In this document: piece after piece, positions 1 through 10,346 of the stretch
Layout: every line of letters begins with the position of its first letter
Position numbering within the stretch: position 1 is the stretch's first letter
Assembly (NCBI GenBank): GCA_030015575.1
Contig: CM057346.1
Coordinates: 112,635,899 to 112,699,898, forward strand
DNA length: 64,000 nt
Reading direction: 5' to 3'
From: Agapanthus africanus
Taxonomy: Eukaryota > Streptophyta > Magnoliopsida > Asparagales > Amaryllidaceae
The notes under the pieces: model-generated
The model's input: only the letters and a program-made list of their open reading frames with translations
What the model was told of the DNA's origin: nothing
Database searches by the model: none
Made by a program: the position numbers and the translations under genes

Positions 1-620
1 AGGCAATTGAGTCGATCATGAGATGTCAAGTACCACACCAGATGTTGTTTTTGCACGAGATGCAATAAGTTGATATTAATCCAATCCTGGAGAAACGATC
101 GGAAGCAGTTTTAGAACATAAGTTGATGTTCTAGGGATAAGATAACGGCATCCTCCTTTATGAGACAGTTATCATTCCCGGCTTCCAAGGTGACCTGGAT
201 GACAGAGTGACTGTCAGAGTTATAGTTTTCCCTCTGACGAGGGGCAGTATTTTGGACAGGTAGTCCAAGCGGATACTGAGGGAGGTGTGGCGCAGGATAC
301 TGATAAAGTTCAGTTGACGATACAGTCTAAGAAGTTTGGATTTAGAGTTCATTTGTGAGCTAGGTCCCATCAGATATCCAGACATATTCTAAGACAGGTA
401 TTGCTCATTTCGGGAGATGGCTTTCTCCGTGAACTTGAGATAAAGAGAGACATAGAAAGAAACATCAGGGCGGATCCACTAGCTGAGGCTATTTCTCGAA
501 CGCAATAGTTTCGCAAATGGGCTTTGTGAGACTGATTAGTAGAGGAGTTGGGTGTTCGGTATCACACGGTCTGTGAGTATGCGACATCGCAATAATTATC
601 CTTGAGTGCAAGTGGGAGAT
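1..620 (+). mobile_element. Copia element A, 3' end of internal region (fossil)
   Basis: This is the last part of the internal region of a Ty1/copia element that enters from the left edge of the window. It is nearly collinear with 38158-38783 of element B. Around 472-510 it matches the end of pol in element E, the stretch coding for the C-terminal ADPLTKAI motif after RNase H. No long open frame remains, so the copy is broken many times. A polypurine tract (AAGTGGGAGAT, 610-620) lies directly before the LTR, which fixes the strand. Confidence 0.8.
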
Positions 621-2595
621 TGTTGGATATAGTGCCCTCAGAGTCAATTATTGGATCACAGGCATGCGATTGCAATGATTGAGGGAGGACCTATACCGGT
701 AAAACAGTCTTACTCAAGATTATAGTATGCTATCTGGTTTATCTTTATCATCATGTACAGGTTTAGGTGACCTTAGAGGTCATTATTGCATGTTGATAGA
801 GCCCTTAGGATTCTTGCTTGACGGCCAGCAGTATGATGGCGATCATATACGTGGGAGCTGGGGTCTATAAGCATATCGTTAAAAGGTCCCTAGTCGTGGG
901 AGTTTCGAGACTGGGCATCGATACTCCATTAGTAGACGAGTGTATACAGTCGAGAACCCGACGAGGGGCGGTGGCCGGTCTCACAAGCTATTGGTGTCAG
1001 TTGGTTCACCTAAGATGTATACAGGTGCTCATTGGGTTATGAGTACACCGGACAGGACTCGCCGAGAACATGCTAGTTAGTATTATACCTGACGTCAGAT
1101 AGCAGTTCCCTGGTGACATGTGTACAGGTTAGTTCATCGACCTGAGATCGTCATTTGTCTCGTGTGAGTTCCCACTGTGCTTTGATTACTACCTTACCAC
1201 GGCTCAAAGGAATCGTGCAAACAGGTTTTAGTTGGGTACAGTCCCGAGCCACATGGAGGCAGTGAGTGGATCGGTAGGGGTTTCTTCTCTACCGGTATTG
1301 GGGGTGAGATCGCGTTGTGTCTAGGAGAGCCATTACACGAAGTCCTTGGCCAAGGCAGGAGATTTACTGGTAGGTATTCCAGTAGTATCTCAGGGTGTTC
1401 TGGGCTACACTCCGACACGACTTGTACCGCTTTTGGGGGTCTGACTTTTACCAACCCCCTAGGCCCGCCATGCGATGCTCATAGACGAACGGACCAGACT
1501 GTACGGATATTGTCACTGACAGGCTCAGTAGGGTGTCAGGATGAGTTCGCTCATCGACCTCCTTTTTGGTCATTACCTGGTAGCCCGTTATGTACGGCTA
1601 GTACCTATGACGTGCTAGTGGTTAAATCCACAGCCAATATATTGACGAGTCTTTAGAGTCCCCTAAAGACAGTTTCCCAAGTTTCGGGCGAAACGTTGTA
1701 GAGGCCGTATGATATATGGCAGGGTTCGATCATATACGTGTGTTAGTGCACGGATCATGATTGGGTGGATCATACTAGTGGGCTTTGGTTTAAGCTGGAT
1801 CCTAGTATTAGATTTGTTGGATTACTTTAGTCTCATCGCATTCGCATTCAGTCGGAATGCGGATGCAGGTATGTATATACAGGTGAGGGTTACTCTTGTG
1901 ATCCGTCACGAGTTTACTTTAGCAGATGCCATTCTCTTTTTATTGTTGCAAACATGATTAGGAGCATTTAATGTGACACATTCATAAGTGATGAGTCATG
2001 GTCTCTTTACTTGTGCATATGTCACATTATGTGATGTTTTAGTGAGTTGAAATGATAAGAGGAGAGAGAGGGGCAGCCATATGATGGTGGTTAGCTCTTG
2101 TATTTTTTGGCTTCTTGATCTCACTCTCTCACTTTATCATTTGCAACAAAACAAAAGAAAAAGATGAGGAAACTTCTTCTTCTTCCTCTTCTTTGAGCTC
2201 ACTATCTCCTCACCAATGGCATCCACTAAATCCTCAAGAGACAAAGTTGTCACAAACATTCTCTACAACACCTTGGACACGTGACTAGCACACTTCGTGC
2301 CCGAGTTGCTTCGGATGAAGCGGGAGCCCGTAAAAAGAATCGATGATGTGGTGCCCTTTCCGACGAGGAGATCGAGACCGGAGATGCCGCGAGGAGCTTG
2401 GGATGGTGGCCAAAGACCGAAGGACACGGATCGATCGGTATAGCCTTTCTATCCCTTTTCTAGATAGCTAGTTGTAGATTAATGGTTCGATCCGGGTTTT
2501 AAGAATACGACAGCGCCGGTTTCTAGTTTTGAAAAAGTTTTCGTTTCCGTATTTTGGCCTCGGAAAAACGGCCGGGGCGCTACCGTAGACTTACA
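621..2595 (+). repeat. 3' LTR of Copia element A
   Basis: It starts TGTTGGATATAG right after the polypurine tract and ends CTTACA, so it has TG...CA ends and is 1975 bp long. It is clearly related to the two LTRs of element B, sharing the TATAGTGCCCTCA start and long collinear blocks, but it is a separate subfamily copy. The partner 5' LTR is outside the window, so the target-site duplication (CATGG would follow) cannot be tested. Small ORFs inside show no recognisable product. Confidence 0.82.
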
Positions 2596-4690
2596 CATGG
2601 TATGTCCATGCTTCTCATGTCCTCTCTCCTCAATTAAAATTTGAAAAAAAATAAATGTAGCCATGCCATAATAAAACAAATAAAACTCTAATAGTGTATC
2701 AACCATGCAAACAATTATTAAACCCAATTAAGGAAAATGTTAAGGTTGGATTATACTAGCCATGATCAAAACAAATCATTAGTTTTATTGTGACAAATTT
2801 TCTAATTATCATAATATGCTCATTTAATGATAATCCAATTCAATAATCGGTATTATTTTAATATAACATATTATATTATTATTTAATTGCCATTATAATA
2901 TATACCATTTTCTAAAATGTTACAATATTGTTCGAGAAAATTAATGATAAGGAGCCCACGACTCCAGTTTTACTAGTTGCTAAAAATTTTGACGAAATTA
3001 TAGAGTGGGAATCTACATTTTTGGATGATATTGATCTACCCAAAAGTGAATTTGATGAGGGAGAACTTGAATTGGGAGATAAAAACTGTGGTGATATTGA
3101 TGAGATTATGATTGTAGAGAAGTATAGAGAGAAAGTTAACATTGAAAAACATTCTTTCACGCTGACTTTTGAGGAGATTTATATGGATGAACTTGCTAAT
3201 CTGGATGAGTTTGAGTCATGATTAATTTGGGAACATCCTAAAGACCTCACTTTTGATGAACTTTTTGAGGATGAACTCCGGTGTTTAAACGATTTTGTAC
3301 ATAAAATTCAGCACACGATTCTTGTACACAAAATTCTTTCCGGCAATGTTTCTTTGATTTCTTCAAAACTTCGTCTTCATTTTCAATGTTTTCTGATCTC
3401 TCTATTCATGCACCCATGCCTAACACTAATATCTAACCATAACGCCAACATTTTATTTTTCTTTCATATATACTATTTGTTCTACCAGCCTTGTCCTACG
3501 TTGACAAATTTTTTGAATGGCTGGTACTAATTTTTGGACGAACACAATCCTCTAATTATTAACTACTAATATTTTGTACATACCCTTTTAAATTTTTAGT
3601 TCTCAGGTTTCTTTGTTAATAAAAACTTATCTTATATGTCTAAGTCTAGCAACCGGAAACGAGGCATGACGAGGACATCGTCAATATCATGTTTGGGGGT
3701 GAGCATCCCGCTTGCTTTGTAAATTCCGCATTTGCATCATGTGTAAATTCCGCATTTGCATATATATTAGAAAACTCACAAAAATTTGAAAAAATTTCAA
3801 AACATAAAAACTTTTTCGTCAAGTTAGCTAGTGGGGAAACTTAAAATCAAAGTCTGATGGTTTAGCTTGATAGGATAGAAATAACTAAATCCTAGGTTTA
3901 GAAATTGATAACCTGAAAAATAACCCTCCTTTGAGTTTAACTGTAGCAAATTTACATCTTTGTATCACATTACACGTGTCATGAGTTTTGAGAATTAGAT
4001 GACAATTTTGAAATGTCTAAAATTCATTTAAAATTGAGAATCTTCTTAAGATCGAACAAGTTTGTTTAGAAATAAGTAATATTAAGTCTAATTCATGAGT
4101 GAAGTTAATATGAAGGGAAATTATTCATATCTTTAATGCTATATTGTCTGAAAACTAACATATTTTAAGCTTAATTGGAGTGATTACACATCTTATCCAC
4201 ACGAACACGTCTTGGGATGAAAACAATAATGGGTAATGTCTTTGTTGGTTTTCTTTCTAAAAATTTTCATGCATAAAAATAAGTTTTTGTTTTGTGTCCT
4301 AGGTGACTTGGTTAATTAAGACCCAAGGGTGTCTCTATATCTAATACCCTAAAACTACCTGATTTGAGAGTCATTGACCCAACGCTCGCTAAGAAACCTA
4401 GAAAACCTACAAAACAAGCCAAGTAAGTGTTCTCTCCGAGTTAAAAGTCCTTATGGTTCTTTGTGGGAGAATAATTTTAGCTAGGGATGAGTTTTGAATA
4501 CAAGATAAAAACATTTTTTGGAAGGGAATTCAATGGAGATACAAAGGTTTGATTTAAAACATTATAAGGACTTTTGCACGATCACGAAGGTGTGCATGAA
4601 CGAAAACAGGTGAGAAGTGGAGTGAAAAATAAGAATAAGTATTTTGTTAAAGACGATAGAAATCCCAGATTTGAGACTAAGCTATATAAT
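2596..4690. other. AT-rich unassigned stretch between elements A and H
   Basis: No recognisable gene. It holds one small acidic ORF (2928-3221) and a 19-bp direct repeat at 3719-3737 and 3742-3760. The GTTTGGGGGTGAGCATCCC stretch near 3691 recalls sequence seen in some Athila/Tat-type Gypsy elements, but that is only an impression. It may be a decayed third element or genuine flanking DNA. Confidence 0.4.
2928..3221 (+). CDS. Small acidic ORF, unidentified
   Basis: An open frame of 97 codons, strongly acidic with many Glu and Asp, and without Cys/His clusters, signal peptide or membrane segment. I do not recognise it. It lies in AT-rich DNA between two retrotransposons, and the sequence after it contains no further long frame. 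The composition could fit a fragment of a decayed Gypsy polyprotein or a chance frame. There is no visible evidence for a promoter or for expression. Confidence 0.2.
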   Translation: MFEKINDKEPTTPVLLVAKNFDEIIEWESTFLDDIDLPKSEFDEGELELGDKNCGDIDEIMIVEKYREKVNIEKHSFTLTFEEIYMDELANLDEFES

Positions 4691-4813
4691 GAAAACTTGA
4701 GAAAAGTTTAGGACTTTACAAACTTGTGAGATTATTTTGAAGTTTTTCTCGGTCTTTATAAACTTGAGAAAAGCTTAGGTCTCTATAAACTTTTATTTTT
4801 CTGAAATATTACA
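4691..4813 (-). repeat. End of the 3' LTR of Gypsy element H (remnant)
   Basis: The last 23 bases (4791-4813, ending ATTACA) match the end of the right-hand LTR of H at 12058-12080 with one difference, and the reverse-complement polypurine tract follows directly. Further left I cannot align the sequence with the right LTR, so the left LTR is truncated, replaced or very diverged. The stretch 4691-4790 has its own imperfect tandem repeat of AAACTTGAGAAAAG. Confidence 0.5.
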
Positions 4814-4826
4814 GTCTTCTCCCCTT
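4814..4826 (-). other. Polypurine tract of H (reverse complement)
   Basis: GTCTTCTCCCCTT on the + strand is the complement of a purine-rich primer site. It corresponds closely to the AAGGGGGGAAGA tract next to the 3' LTR of G, including the following bases (TAAATAAATTC here, TAAAGAAATTC in G's complement). It marks the boundary between the interior of H and its 3' LTR. Confidence 0.7.
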
Positions 4827-5491
4827 AAATAAATTCAATCCTCGAATTTAAATTTAAACCCCTCAAATACTAAAACATTTCAGTAAAATGATCAGTCATC
4901 GGGGCTCCGAAATTATAAATACATAAAACGTATCGTAGCTCAATGCATGCGCAAAAGAACGAGTATATAACTCAAAATCAAAACTCCGTCAAGTATCCCG
5001 CAATCATCGGAGTTATGGTGAAGACACCAATGTCAAAGTCCAATACGAAAACCAACATGATATACACCAAAACTATAACATGTACATAGTACGCATCATT
5101 GTAAACTTGTCAAAACATCAGAAAGAAATGCATGCCAAACCTTTTTCAAATCGCTGTGCGATGCGCGTATCACGGCACAAGTAGCAGACGTTAATTGTAA
5201 GATAATAACTATATATATATACCCTTTGTTTAACATACACGTCCCGCCGTTTTGAAAATAATTTAGAAGGGTTTCCTTTGTAAAATATTTCGTGTCATCT
5301 CGGACACGTAGATAAATACTGAGACTATATCCCCTGTTTGGAAATCCTTTCGATAACTATCGATGCATGCAAAAACATATTCAGGTACTGTCCTCTGACT
5401 AGTCTTGCTCAGCCACTATACCAAATAGTAAATATCATAAAACATACTGCTCCAAAAGAAATCAATCCCAAAATGTGTATAAGAATTCTAC

Positions 5492-5953
5492 GTGCGTCTG
5501 GTGCGCACAGAAATCGAAATCACCGAATGTGCCATACATTTGCACATAAACAAAATCTAAGTGCAACGGGTGTGCACGAAAACACCTGTCAAGGCAACGA
5601 GTGTGCCTGACAACAATATCGGGTGCATCTGATATGCACGAAGAATCCTGATTTAGTGCATCTGGTGTGCACCAAAATCGCATCAAGCACGTCAAGTATG
5701 CGCAAGAATCCAAATCAAGTGCACAAGGTGCATGAAAACAAATATCGAGTATCACAATCGAAATCGACGGTATACAACACACCTCAATCCAAATCAGGTA
5801 TACCGTGATATATACTCTCACAACCACGTGCATCAGCGTGCACAAAATCGAATCAAAGTACTAAAAGTACATGAAAACTATACCGTAGACATGAAATCCA
5901 AACCAAACATCTCGAACGACATCAAATCGAAATTGAGTGCAACTGTGGTGCAC
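5492..5953. repeat. Array of short palindromes with changing arms
   Basis: About twelve inverted repeats are spaced mostly 30-35 bp apart. Each has arms of 5-8 bp around a 3-9 base loop (one has a 22-base loop) and is usually followed by a spacer like GAAAATCGAATCAA. Start positions are 5492, 5527, 5561, 5592, 5623, 5656, 5687 (imperfect), 5720, 5768/5798, 5828, 5858 and 5937. Loops resemble TCTGGTG or ACGGGTG. Arms differ between units yet stay complementary: GTGCG/CGCAC, ATGTGC/GCACAT, AGGCA/TGCCT, GTGCAT/ATGCAC, GTACT/AGTAC, GTATA/TATAC. It sits where pol would be expected in H. Function is unknown. Confidence 0.85.
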
Positions 5954-6172
5954 CAAAATCTCAATCATGCAATAAATCGTCCAAAATTCCGAAATCCAAA
6001 ATAACGGACACGTGATATTCGAATCACCAAATCGCAAATTATAAACACTGTCATCGATGTGTCCTTCCTTCAAAGTCGAGAAGGTGTCGGTGCATCCAAA
6101 ACTAGCAGAGCAAGATATCTACTTACCTCCTGTTCATAGTCTGGCGTCTTGTGCCCCTTTGGCTCTCGTCTC

Positions 6173-6526
6173 TCACTGCGAATCACCAGTTACATAACTC
6201 CTCGGCTCAACGGCCCAACATGGAAATGATGACGGAAACATTTCCGCTCCGGCACATCCTCTAAAGATCTCTGGCCAACTATCATGGTCACTCATAACAT
6301 ATCTCGTCAATAATGCCGAACTCTGGCCTACTGTGCGTGCATAATACGACCGATCCTGGGTCCAAGTCTTCTCATGTAGTATTCCAGAAATATCCTTTCG
6401 GGGTCTCTCCCAATCCCGTTTCTGCCGAACTGCCCGGAAGTTATCACCCTTTACTAAATCCATTTCTTGTTCTGGAACGGCTGCATACTCATCACGACTC
6501 CTTCTGGAAGATATATCCATATTCAA
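6173..6526 (-). pseudogene. Gag-like stretch of element H (fossil)
   Basis: A 117-codon minus-strand frame with a charged first half rich in Arg, Lys and Glu, similar in character to the linker after the retrotransposon gag domain. I see no CCHC zinc knuckle. The placement between decayed gag-start sequence and the palindrome array supports a gag origin, but sequence similarity to the G gag is weak by eye. It is a fossil and not expected to work. Confidence 0.3.
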
Positions 6527-6639
6527 CGTCTCTGCATGCGTATCACATTTCTGATGTCAATGAAGTGGAATGTCATCTCATCGAAATCTCGTACGAATCT
6601 CTTACTCCACTTTTCTCTAATGTCGACTGATTCGGACTC

Positions 6640-7010
6640 GTCTCTTCGTAGCTGTATGGATTATGCTACAATGGCTATACTCATACCTAGAGTCTCCCAA
6701 GTAATGTATCCTATCACATGATATTCGGACGACGTCGAAATTTTCGATCGATTCATCAAAGTCCCATAATTCCCCGAGAGCTCAGCACTTGAGCACAGTT
6801 TAATAATATCCAGTACATGCCACAGTACATATGGACCAGCCGTAGAAGGGAAAACCCAAGCCTCATTAATAGTACCGCGGAACTGCCGCAAACCCTAAGG
6901 TTCAAAAGCGTTCCCATGGTCTTTATGTCGAGTTAGGGTTTCATTCGTCTAGGGGGTCCACAGAATTACTTGCATGTTTTTCCAAATACCTTAAACTTGG
7001 AAAAAGGGGT
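6640..7010 (-). repeat. Copia-leader-like fragment inside Gypsy H
   Basis: This stretch is homologous to the leader of Copia element D at about 58880-59230, same orientation. Both contain ACCCTAAGGTTCAAAAG, then AGGGTCCA and TTACTTGCATG. Both have a minus-strand frame with PSTxGPxVLWH, a short gap, then SSxEL. A Copia leader inside an element with Gypsy LTRs implies either an old insertion that later decayed or a recombinant element. Confidence 0.65.
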
Positions 7011-7379
7011 TTCTGAAATTCATTCGTTTCTATCGACTCTCAACGTACCTACGTGAAGTCTTCTCAAGCTAGAATCAATCAATATGATGACCTCGCATCG
7101 GGGAATGCAACGAACCACATGTTCCAATCATTCATTCTTGAGTGACTAGCGATCTTCTATCATGTCTCTAAGTATAAACTCGTGCTGCAATAGCTTCAAA
7201 CATCTGGAACGATATCTTGTCAGTCGCAGCATCATTTGGCTCATTCGTCCGCGCGCTAAAAAATGCCTCAATCACCAAGAATAAACGGTGCATTGAAGGT
7301 CATCACATTCTGGCTGGCCTCTGGCAGTGGCCCAATCCTCTGGTGCTGATCTGCACGTTCGAGAAGCTTTAGTAAAAGC

Positions 7380-7741
7380 AATCCATCAAACGCTCATGGT
7401 GCGAAAACACAATAAAACAACACCTCTATGCAATCATGTGTCACCGGAATTATGACCTGGTCAGTCCTCGTCCAAGACGAGCTCATGCTGACCACAACTC
7501 TAGCCACAGCTCTCTCTGTCCATGCAATCGTGGTAAAAAAAACCACCAACCGATATCGATAAGGATAGATCATATGAACGAATAGAATACTGTGCAAAGA
7601 AATTTACATCCTAAGGCTTCTTAAGCGGAGTAGTGTATCGTAAGTATGCCGCGGAACATACACATGATACGTTACTCTACTTAAGTCACCTACTCCATCA
7701 ACCAAGATCAACCTATGCGACGAAAGTTCGGGTCTAACACC
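7380..7741 (-). pseudogene. Leader and start of gag of element H (fossil)
   Basis: The reverse complement of 7610-7735 matches the leader of G at about 15861-15960, sharing CGTAAGTATGCCGCGGA and ACTTAAGT blocks. The reverse complement of about 7450-7600 matches the beginning of the G gag, around the CTCGTCCGAGACTAGGACTG region. A primer-binding site is only faintly visible near 7728-7741. This ties H to the Tekay/Del-like group and fixes its strand. Confidence 0.6.
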
Positions 7742-8834
7742 CTCTCGACCAAGTCTACGTTCCGTAAGGTCAAGCCTAGGTTCCGACTATAAATATACAT
7801 CCTAGACTCTGCATATTCAAACATAGACTCGAACCAAGGTCGACCCGAAATGGCACGTGACTGGCACTTAAATCATATAAAGTCTATAGGACCCCATCTA
7901 ATTCAAGTAAGCCAAAATCCCAGAAATCTAAACCTTTTAAATTTAGAAGTGAAGCAAAACTTGTTTTAAAGCAAGTGGTTTTAATAAAATAAGTGGCATT
8001 GAACATTTTAAAGCAACATTATATTTTCCCGAAAATTTCGGCAGAGTCACCTTTGTAAATACTGGCCCCAAACGGGTACAACACATGAAATATATATAAA
8101 TGAATAAAGGCATCCCCATGCTGGAGCTAGCTCTTCGCCAATTGGCGGACACAACCACACAAGCAATATAATATACAACGCCGAAGGGCAAGGATCAAAA
8201 CTCAGAATAAAACCAATAATCTCACGAAAACCAGAGAAAGAATCATAATAATACAAGCATGCGACTCTAAGGTCGAAAGAATAAACATACCGGTCTTCTA
8301 AGTCTATAAAATATACAAGTCTGGTTGATGGAGTTTACTAGATACAACAGAATATAAATACAAATATAACGGTGGTCACGATACAAGTGAACCCACCTAC
8401 CAAAACAATCATCCGGAAGGAAGTAGTGTGCCAGTAAGTCGCAATGAAACCTGTACGGCAAAACCTGCAAGAAACTGTGGCAAAACGGGGGTGAGTTGCC
8501 AACTCGTGAGTAGAAAACATCAACGAGAAGAAATCGCATGTATGACTCTATCCTAGGTCATACCATAATCCTCATAAAAATATAACCTGAAGCATCTAAT
8601 AATGGCAAGGGTAAACATCTATACATAAGTGTAATACCAAGTGCTCGTGTTAGTGCCTCAGGTAGTAACATGTCATAAATATGATGTAAGAATGCATGAA
8701 AACAGAATGCAACTGAATGAGAAAATTGTTTTCATAACTCAGTGAGATTTCTGTATAAAAATCGAAGTATCATCAATGAAATCAACAGAGAGTCAGTGTC
8801 AAGCATCGACAAAAAAATATATCTCGATATCTCA

Positions 8835-8926
8835 ATATATCGGGCTCTGGCAATCCGGACTGGCCCATATCATCAAATCTCTATATCTCGGGCTCCGGCT
8901 ATCCGGACTGGCCCATATCATCAATC
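8835..8926. repeat. Two-copy tandem duplication in the H LTR
   Basis: Two copies of about 45 bp share CGGGCTC, ATCCGGACTGGCCCATATCA and TCAA, offset by about 47 bases, with only a few differences. G carries a single equivalent. It looks like a local duplication after the families split. Confidence 0.7.
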
Positions 8927-9830
8927 TCAAGACTACGTCGGTATCCTCCGGATATCCGCCGCGTTACAATAATCGGTCGGTAGTGCTCCCCTGTCAGGGT
9001 CAACGCCATCATCTGCGACCATCTTGCCCCAGGGTACCGCATCGGGTCCACCATGCACCCGCAGACGGTTCATCCACCTTCTCGAATCGGGTGTATGATA
9101 CTGCTCAAGAGCCGAGAAAACTCATGGTGGACACTACTCATCATATCAAGGGAAAACCACATCTTTCTTTTTTAAAATTTCATAAGTTTATAAACATTCA
9201 CATGCGGTTTCCCAAAACCAGAAATCTCATGGAAATATCAAATCCTAAAATCGAGAGTAAATAAACAGTGATTTACCGGCATAAATCCCCATAATACTGC
9301 ATGACAAATGAATATATATATGCATGGGTATCTAAATACAGAATACAATATCTAAACCAGTACAGTAATGATATATTATAACTATCAGCTTGCAAGTTAT
9401 GTCAATGAACTAATACTTCTAAAGTGTACGTGTCATGGCAATTACCGATGATGATGTGTGTGAGCCGGCAAGCAGGTGTACATGGAGCATACACATCATC
9501 GGTAATGGTGCTGGTGTCCTGACAGCATGGGTTCATAATAACTAATGAAAACACAATTAAGCATGCAATACGAACAGCAAGAATATACGGAAAATGAATA
9601 GTAACGCAACAAATAAGAATAAACATTTATAAGTATGAGTCATACAATTTTGGCATTTGCAATAGCACGAATCGTGGTTTTTAGAAAATAGGGCCTATCT
9701 TTAAAATACTCACGATTCGTTAGTTTTGAAAATAAGTATGACTCGAGCCCAGTCTAACATCTACCTGATAAACTACATGGCTAAACTAAGAGACTAATCG
9801 AAAGGGTAAGGAAATCCACCTAAGTCTGAG

Positions 9831-9833
<3 letters not shown>

Positions 9834-9878
<45 letters not shown>
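9834..9878. repeat. AT microsatellite
   Basis: A pure (AT)n run of about 45 bases in the H LTR. Further AT runs lie at 10114-10141, 10315-10341 and about 10364-10382, with a short GC-alternating run near 10422-10432. They account for part of the extra length of this LTR compared with G. Confidence 0.9.
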
Positions 9879-9881
<3 letters not shown>

Positions 9882-10110
9882 GTCGGTGATCCCGCTTCAA
9901 TAGCGTCACGTACGATAAAACATATAATATGATATCTTCAAATCAAAAGTGCGGATCAATCATCACATTTATACCTCGTACGGTAAAATCTATCTTACAA
10001 CATCCCAAATTGGGGTACGGATCAAATATCACATATAACTCGTTATTTATCTAGTATCCTTATCATCATATCCTGAATTAGGGGTACCGATCTAAAGTCT
10101 AGTACATTCC

Positions 10111-10141
<31 letters not shown>

Positions 10142-10311
10142 TCGTGTGTATGAAAACACATCGCCCGTTGATCCACTATAATATCATGTCGTATACCATA
10201 TCATGTGCCACATCACGGCTCAATTGCTTATTAACCTCTCACGGCATCATGCCTGATTATATCGACTCCTCACCTCATATTATATACTATCCTCATCATC
10301 CGTGTATATGT

Positions 10312-10346
<35 letters not shown>

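Noticed and set aside
1194-1656. Overlapping frames of 86 and 113 codons in the A LTR
   Set aside because: They are not kept in the related LTRs of B and carry no recognisable motif.
5462-5845. A 127-codon minus-strand frame through the palindrome array, with recurring His, Cys and Pro
   Set aside because: The periodic residues follow from the repeated GTGCAC-like arms. The unit spacing is not a constant multiple of three, so a repeated protein is unlikely.
5492-5953. CRISPR-like array
   Set aside because: The units are palindromes with changing arms and a fairly constant spacer, the reverse of constant repeats with unique spacers, and the surroundings are a plant retrotransposon.
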